From: JAYEIA01 sp964472505
Lineage (GTDB): Bacteria; Bacteroidota; Bacteroidia; Bacteroidales; JAADGE01
Direction: 5' to 3'
Assembly: GCA_964472505.1 (NCBI GenBank)
Contig: CAYYQW010000048.1
Span: forward strand, 1 to 29,312
DNA: 29,312 nt
In this document: positions 24,846 through 29,312 of the stretch, one piece after another
Position numbering within the stretch: the first letter of the stretch is position 1
Layout of the letters: every line of letters begins with the position of its first letter
The notes under the pieces: generated by a model
The model's input: only the letters and a program-made list of their open reading frames with translations
The model's database searches: none
Told to the model about the DNA's origin: nothing
Made by a program: the position numbers and the translations under genes

Positions 24846-24870
24846 ACGGCTTTTGAAATGACAAGGAATA

Positions 24871-24900
24871 CAAATCTAATAATAATTACCGTATTGCAAA
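24871..24900 (-). promoter_or_regulatory. Promoter of the nhaC-like gene
   Basis: On the minus strand a perfect TTTG (24900-24897) is followed after 18 bases by a perfect -7 box TAGATTTG (24878-24871). This is the best Bacteroidota-type promoter in the window. The leader would be about 20 bases. Confidence 0.7.
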
Positions 24901-25046
24901 TGTTTTTTTGGTTGTTAAATACCGGTCGGGCATAAACTCAGTGGCCGTTTCGACTGTCTTTATCGTACGAAATTTTATTTTAAGTTTATCACGATTTTAC
25001 AGAACCTCCGCAGATATTGGACTTAAGGCCTTGTGCGTGCGTCTCT

Positions 25047-25385
25047 TTAGTCATTAAGTAATCCGGTTATTTCGTTTTTTAGTTTAGGCAAATGATTGAG
25101 TACAATACTCCAAATCAAATCATCCGAAATTTTATCATATCCGTGAATAATCCTATTTCGAGTACCGATAATTTTTTCAGCATTGTCAAGTTTGAATTTT
25201 TTGTCCTTTTTAAGTATCCGATTTACAGCTTCTCCTATTATTTCTAAATTTCGCTCAATAGCTCTTTTTGTTTTGATGTCAGAAACATACGCTTCAAAAA
25301 TCCTTGGTTTATTTTCGTAGTAGCTGTCAATCTCATTTATGGATTGTAAGATGTCATATAAGCAAGTCTTTATCTCATTATCCAT
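25047..25385 (-). CDS. hepT: HepT-like toxin (HEPN, DUF86)
   Basis: The 112-residue protein is an all-helical HEPN-domain RNase of the HepT family, the toxin of type VII HepT/MntA systems. The active-site motif R-x4-H-x-Y is intact: Arg76, His81 and Tyr83 in TRNRIIHGYDKI. In studied systems the partner MntA inactivates HepT by adding AMP to the tyrosine of this motif. The gene overlaps the 3' end of the mntA gene by 8 bases, so the two are translated together. Its AT-rich composition fits the accessory character of this end of the window. Confidence 0.88.
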   Translation of the reverse strand: MDNEIKTCLYDILQSINEIDSYYENKPRIFEAYVSDIKTKRAIERNLEIIGEAVNRILKKDKKFKLDNAEKIIGTRNRIIHGYDKISDDLIWSIVLNHLPKLKNEITGLLND

Positions 25386-25677
25386 AAATCAAATGTTTAG
25401 AAGAGTCAATCGATTTTCTTAAATATGGATTTTTAACGGCTTTATTTTCGAGTAAATCAACTTGTCGTTTTAATAATTTCTCTAATGATGTTTTTAGATC
25501 AAAATAATTATCGGCGTAGTCGTAAATATCTACGCCTGAGAAATCAACCAATAAGTCAATGTCACTTGTTTTTTTATAATTATCAGTCAGGATTGAGCCA
25601 AATACATATAATCTATCTACCTTATGTTTATTACATAAAGCTCTAATCTTATCTATATTCCTGTCAATTATTCTCAT
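25378..25677 (-). CDS. mntA: MntA-like minimal nucleotidyltransferase antitoxin
   Basis: The 99-residue protein has the minimal nucleotidyltransferase fold: GSILTDNYKKTSDIDLLVDF contains G27-S28 and the metal-binding Asp39-x-Asp41, and a third Asp is likely Asp74 in RQVDLLEN. This is the antitoxin partner that AMPylates HepT in type VII toxin-antitoxin systems. It lies upstream of hepT and overlaps it by 8 bases. A Bacteroidota -7 box ends 4 bases before its ATG, suggesting a leaderless or nearly leaderless message. Confidence 0.88.
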   Translation of the reverse strand: MRIIDRNIDKIRALCNKHKVDRLYVFGSILTDNYKKTSDIDLLVDFSGVDIYDYADNYFDLKTSLEKLLKRQVDLLENKAVKNPYLRKSIDSSKHLIYG

Positions 25678-25681
25678 ATCT

Positions 25682-25713
25682 CAAAAATACAAATTTTTTT
25701 TAATTTCATCGAA
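25682..25713 (-). promoter_or_regulatory. Promoter of the mntA-hepT operon, predicted leaderless
   Basis: On the minus strand the -7 box TATTTTTG lies at 25689-25682, and TTCG (one mismatch from TTTG) at 25713-25710, with a 20-base spacer. A start about 5 bases after the box falls on the A of the mntA ATG at 25677. Confidence 0.6.
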
Positions 25714-25922
25714 AATTTATCAGTTTGTAGTAGTTTTCCGGCTTTGCACGCAAGTATTGACTGAACATTATTAGCAAGTACTCAGGCTAATTCGTTCATT
25801 TTCCAATCTTTTTTAAAAACGGTATAGATATTATGAAAACCATTAATCCGGCATAAAATCTCAGATGCTGTTACAATTTATTGTGTAAAATTTATATATG
25901 AGCCGGACCAATTTTTTTAAAA

Positions 25923-26002
25923 AAATCTGCCGGATTTAAGAAAGTAAATAACTGCAAATATTAATGTCCCAAGAATATTGCAAAGAGAAATCCGGCAGAT
26001 TT
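25923..26002 (-). terminator. Long-loop inverted repeat downstream of the ABC exporter operon
   Basis: A perfect 15-bp inverted repeat, AAATCTGCCGGATTT at 25923-25937 and AAATCCGGCAGATTT at 25988-26002, encloses 50 bases. On the minus strand the distal arm is followed by more T residues, so it can act as a terminator for the exporter operon. Each arm is also a small palindrome (AAATC-N5-GATTT), so a repeat or protein-binding site is an alternative. The rest of the 367-base gap 25678-26044 holds no gene; no small double-glycine peptide gene was found on either strand. Confidence 0.6.
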
Positions 26003-26044
26003 CGGAGACCTTTATACGGACAAATACGCTGCTTGATAAGTTTT

Positions 26045-28201
26045 TTATAGTTCATTCCAAAACTTGGAATAAATATTATTTCCTTGTAACAAATCGGTAT
26101 GAGTTCCGGAATTTGTAACTTTTCCTTGTTCTAAAATATATATTTTGTCAGCAATTTTTTTCAAAATATGTAGCCTGTGTGTAATGAACAGTACGGCCGT
26201 TTCAGATTTAATTTTTTTTAGGAGACTAAGTGTAAAATTCTCAGTTTCTCTATCCATGGAAGAGGTTGATTCGTCAAGAATTAAAAACCGGGGATGCTGA
26301 TATAATGCTCTGGCCAAAGAAATGATTTGTTTTTGTCCTCCGGAAAGGTTTATTCCGGTTTCTCCAACAATAGTATATAAGCCCAACGGGAGCCGATTTA
26401 TAAATTTCTCAAAACCATAATTTTTAAGAAATTCTGTTACTTTTTTATGCTCATCTTCAGAAGCTTCCATGCATAAATTTTCAAGTACTGTACCGTTGAA
26501 TATTTGTATATCTTGCGGGACAGAACTTACCATTTCTCTCCATAGAGTCGTATCAAATTCAGACAATTCTTTTTGCCCATTTATAATAATACTTCCCTTT
26601 TCGTGTTTGTAAAACTTTTGTAAAATATAGCCTAAAGTTGTTTTTCCGCTTCCGCTTTCTCCTGCAAGGGCAATAATTTCACCTTTATTAATTGAAAGCT
26701 GTACATTTTTCAAGATTTGTTTTCTTCCGGGAAATCTAAACGATAAACCGTTTACTTGCAGATTAGAAAAACCATAGTTTTTTTTAATATCAGCATCAAT
26801 TTTTTCAGGCTTTATATTTGTAAACTCAAACATTCTGTTGAAAGCCACTTTTGCTTCATTTATAGGCACAGCTATAAGCGCCAATTGCGTGATCGAAGGA
26901 ATTACCGACCCGGAAAGCGTCAAAACGGCTGTGAGTTCTCCTATTTTCATTTCATCAATATAAGCAAGGTACGAGCATACTGCTAAAATCAAACTTATAA
27001 AAATAACACTGCTAATCCCGGATAAAATACCGAGTTTGATATTAATTTTCCCCAAAGAAAATACTTCATCCTGGTAATTTCCATATATGTGTTTATTTTT
27101 TGCAGCGTATAATTTTTCTTTATTAAAACTTTTAATTTCTGAAATACCGCTTATCGTATCAATATAGTTACTCTCACTTCCGGCGTAAGAAATCATAAGA
27201 TTTTTCTGTGAAGAAATGATCTTAGGATTATACTTATATATGATAAAAAACAGTATTGGTAAACTTAAAAGCGCAATGGTACCGGCCTGCCAAGAATAGA
27301 TATACAAAAAGCCGGTGGTGGTTATCACAATCAAGCTTTGTATTATAGAATCTCCTATGGTTGAGGTTATAACACGTTGAATTCTGACCGTATCATTTAA
27401 TCGGGCTACAAATTCTCCTTTTTTTCGTGTATCGAAAAACAGTTTTGGTAAATAAAGCAGCGCATTATAAAAATATCCGATTATTCGGTTATTAAAACCT
27501 TTGGCTTGTTTCAGCAGGAGCAATTGGCGTATATACATTAATAAACTCCTTGCAATCAATATCAATAACAAAGTAATAATACCAATTGAAATTTTTTGAA
27601 TGTCTTTATTAGGTAAGAAATCATCAATTAATTTTTGCGAAAAAACGGCGGTAACCATTCCTGTTAATGAAATAATCAGCCCCAAAAAAATACTTATTCC
27701 TAAAATGTCATAATCATCTTTTATAAGTTCCAACAAATGCTTTTTTTTTGCTTTTTTTAAATCATTCCTTTTTACAAAGCTTTCTTTTGGGGATAATGTA
27801 AGGCACATTTTTGTTTGCCATATTTCTTCCAATTCTTCAGCCGTATAATATGAAATGCCCTTGGCCGGATCGCCTATTAGGAATTTTTTGTTTTCATAAG
27901 CATAACAAACGACATAATGTTGTAATTGCTTATCCGGTGTAACATGCAGAATCACCGGTTTGCCGTGTTCAATCAACGATTGAATATCTGCTTGATTGCC
28001 TTCGGCCTCAAACCCTATCTTACCCGCAGCCTCATACAAGCCCAATAAGGTAGTGCCTTGTTTGTCGGTTCCGCTTAGTTCTCTTAATTTCTCTATCGAG
28101 ATTTCACCCTCATAAAAACGAACAAGCGACTGCAAACAAGCCACCCCGCAATCTGATTGGTCGTGTTGTAATACATGCGTTTTCTTGATTCTTTTATTCA
28201 T
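26045..28201 (-). CDS. Peptidase C39-containing ABC transporter (bacteriocin/peptide exporter)
   Basis: From MNKRIKKTHV (ATG at 28201) the protein has 718 residues and all three parts of a peptidase-containing ABC exporter. The C39 cysteine peptidase (about 1-140) has Cys18 in DQSDCGVACL, His95 in LQHYVVC and Asp111 in IGDPAKG. The transmembrane domain (about 165-440) has six hydrophobic segments. The nucleotide-binding domain has Walker A GESGSGKTT, signature LSGGQKQ, Walker B FLILDEST and the switch His in FITHRL. Such proteins cut a double-glycine leader and export the peptide. The frame extends 8 codons further, but that would overlap the upstream gene more; the chosen ATG overlaps its stop by 8 bases. 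No substrate gene is in the window. Confidence 0.93.
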   Translation of the reverse strand: MNKRIKKTHVLQHDQSDCGVACLQSLVRFYEGEISIEKLRELSGTDKQGTTLLGLYEAAGKIGFEAEGNQADIQSLIEHGKPVILHVTPDKQLQHYVVCYAYENKKFLIGDPAKGISYYTAEELEEIWQTKMCLTLSPKESFVKRNDLKKAKKKHLLELIKDDYDILGISIFLGLIISLTGMVTAVFSQKLIDDFLPNKDIQKISIGIITLLLILIARSLLMYIRQLLLLKQAKGFNNRIIGYFYNALLYLPKLFFDTRKKGEFVARLNDTVRIQRVITSTIGDSIIQSLIVITTTGFLYIYSWQAGTIALLSLPILFFIIYKYNPKIISSQKNLMISYAGSESNYIDTISGISEIKSFNKEKLYAAKNKHIYGNYQDEVFSLGKINIKLGILSGISSVIFISLILAVCSYLAYIDEMKIGELTAVLTLSGSVIPSITQLALIAVPINEAKVAFNRMFEFTNIKPEKIDADIKKNYGFSNLQVNGLSFRFPGRKQILKNVQLSINKGEIIALAGESGSGKTTLGYILQKFYKHEKGSIIINGQKELSEFDTTLWREMVSSVPQDIQIFNGTVLENLCMEASEDEHKKVTEFLKNYGFEKFINRLPLGLYTIVGETGINLSGGQKQIISLARALYQHPRFLILDESTSSMDRETENFTLSLLKKIKSETAVLFITHRLHILKKIADKIYILEQGKVTNSGTHTDLLQGNNIYSKFWNEL

Positions 28202-28685
28202 TTGCCAAAAGCACTTTATAATCAATTAAGCCTTTATATTTTTTAACTGTATTTCTTTTTAAAGATACTTTAAATGTGGTGGGATAATTTGAAATATTTA
28301 ATTCATCAGTTAATTTGCTGTTTTTATCATATAAGAAGCTTAGGTTTGAATAATTTTGTGAAATTTTTTTTATTAATTCAGGGGCTTCATTCGACACAAA
28401 AACAACAAGCAAATCATTTAGTTTGGAATGATTTTTTGATATGTTTTCAGCCTCTTCTTCACAAAAGTGGCAGTTACTGTTAAAAAAAACGAACACAAGC
28501 TCATCTTTGTTTTTTGGAATTTCAAATTCGGAACCGTTTAATTCATAAACCGGTGTATCAAGGAAAACATCCGGAGTGTACTCCTTTTCAGTTTGATTGT
28601 TGAAGATATATGTAAGCATAAGCAGCAATACAATTACAAGTGCCCCGACAGAACCTATGGCTGTTTTCTTTTTCAAGGATGACAT
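28194..28685 (-). CDS. Membrane-anchored thioredoxin-like protein
   Basis: The 163-residue protein has one N-terminal membrane segment (about residues 10-28) after a basic start MSSLKKK, then a thioredoxin-like domain facing the periplasm. The active-site motif is CHFC (Cys72, Cys75) in FFNSNCHFCEEEAE, and the cis-proline loop is NYPTTF (Pro135). It resembles TlpA/ResA-type thiol redox proteins. It overlaps the exporter start by 8 bases and follows the membrane protein gene by 9 bases, so the three form one operon. A role in forming or reducing disulfides of the exported peptide is likely by context, but not shown. Confidence 0.85.
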   Translation of the reverse strand: MSSLKKKTAIGSVGALVIVLLLMLTYIFNNQTEKEYTPDVFLDTPVYELNGSEFEIPKNKDELVFVFFNSNCHFCEEEAENISKNHSKLNDLLVVFVSNEAPELIKKISQNYSNLSFLYDKNSKLTDELNISNYPTTFKVSLKRNTVKKYKGLIDYKVLLANE

Positions 28686-28694
28686 GATAAGAAA

Positions 28695-29312
28695 TTATTT
28701 ATATAAAAGGGTGTAGAGAAAAACAGTAAATATTATCCATAAAATAATAGCTGCTCCGTAATAAAGGGCAACGAAACTCAATGATTTTGAAAATTTTATT
28801 TCGAGCAAATAGGATATCCCCAAGCTTAAAAAGAGAATAAAAATTAATTCAGTAACATTAATCATTTGCAAGGCATATTTTGCATAAAAAGGAAGTTCTG
28901 TATCCTTAAAGAATACCAATGCAGATTGATAAGAATAATTATTGTTGACATTCCATAAATTTGACTTCAGAACATGGGTTATTCGCAATAGTATTGAAAC
29001 CAAGTAATTCAGTGCAAAAATAATTTGGGCGGCCAGAACAATTTTAAAAACCTTTTTGAATTTTACTTCATATTCTTTGAAAATAATCCCGATATAGAGT
29101 ATGCCGGAAATCAACAGAGCCGGTACTAAAATAATGAGTAAACTTATAGGGTAATTCAACCATTGGTCCTCTCTTGCTTGCTTTATAATTGAATTGACGG
29201 ATTCCGGGGTATTTGTTTCTGACAAAGAATTCATGTAAAACTCATCCGTAAATACACAGTTGAATTCTAAAAACAGCGATATAAAATAAACGCCGGTTAT
29301 TATTCCTAATAT
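28695..29312 (-). CDS. Polytopic membrane protein of unknown function, 5' end outside the window
   Basis: I do not recognise the family. An ATG at 29234 gives 179 residues, but the frame stays open for the 26 codons from there to the window edge and encodes a hydrophobic segment, ILGIITGVYFISLFLEF, followed by a short loop. This looks like the first or an earlier transmembrane helix, so the true start lies beyond 29312 and the gene is partial here. Further segments lie at about 28-52, 63-85, 125-145 and 152-177 of the 179-residue part. It starts the visible exporter operon and may help in export or in immunity; this is inference from position only. Confidence 0.75.
   Translation of the reverse strand: MLGIITGVYFISLFLEFNCVFTDEFYMNSLSETNTPESVNSIIKQAREDQWLNYPISLLIILVPALLISGILYIGIIFKEYEVKFKKVFKIVLAAQIIFALNYLVSILLRITHVLKSNLWNVNNNYSYQSALVFFKDTELPFYAKYALQMINVTELIFILFLSLGISYLLEIKFSKSLSFVALYYGAAIILWIIFTVFLYTLLYK

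Noticed and set aside
25678..26044. A hidden bacteriocin-like precursor gene next to the exporter
   Set aside because: Both strands were read; no short frame with a double-glycine leader and suitable core was found.

Overview
The window looks like a chromosomal segment of a member of the Bacteroidota; the order cannot be fixed from sequence alone. Evidence: promoters of the Bacteroidota type (TANNTTTG at -7), absence of clear Shine-Dalgarno sites, a DUF4270 lipoprotein, a Bacteroidota-type SdhC, the glgA-like/DUF4270/glmS block facing panC-panD, and a DUF6150-like repeat protein. Most of the window is core metabolism. No tRNA, rRNA, CRISPR array or complete insertion sequence was seen.

Layout. 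1-285: noncoding, carrying one copy of a dispersed repeat and the aconitase promoter. 286-3633 (+): aconitase, then a nitronate monooxygenase-family flavoprotein, each followed by hairpin structures. 3830-7868 (-): an operon of a catalytic-domain-only glycogen synthase relative, a DUF4270 lipoprotein and GlmS. 8129-10207 (-): a two-gene unit of an SPFH/band-7 protein and a divergent NAD-kinase-fold protein. 10471-13148 (+): panC, panD and radA, with a palindromic repeat in the panD-radA gap. 13427-14995: three small or medium genes (DUF6150-like repeat protein, small Cys-rich protein, alpha/beta hydrolase). 15074-15346: second copy of the dispersed repeat, a possible gene remnant and a terminator. 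15351-16640 (-): aminopeptidase P. 16780-20281 (+): sdhCAB. 20296-20453: a MITE-like hairpin element. 20466-21770 (-): M18 aminopeptidase. 21982-23331 (+): an orphan six-TM chemoreceptor-like protein. 23355-24845 (-): NhaC-type antiporter. 25047-25677 (-): HepT/MntA toxin-antitoxin pair. 26045-29312 (-): a peptidase-containing ABC exporter operon with a thioredoxin-like protein and a membrane protein that runs off the window edge.

How the genes work together. Aconitase and succinate dehydrogenase are TCA-cycle enzymes and share a 13-base identity right at and after their -7 boxes, which suggests common control. PanC and PanD supply pantothenate for CoA. The last 4 kb is clearly more AT-rich than the rest and carries a toxin-antitoxin pair and a peptide exporter, so it reads as an accessory, possibly transferred region. 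The noncoding space is rich in structure: at least three copies or partial copies of a palindromic repeat family, one MITE-like element, and a branched cloverleaf-like fold between the monooxygenase gene and glmS.
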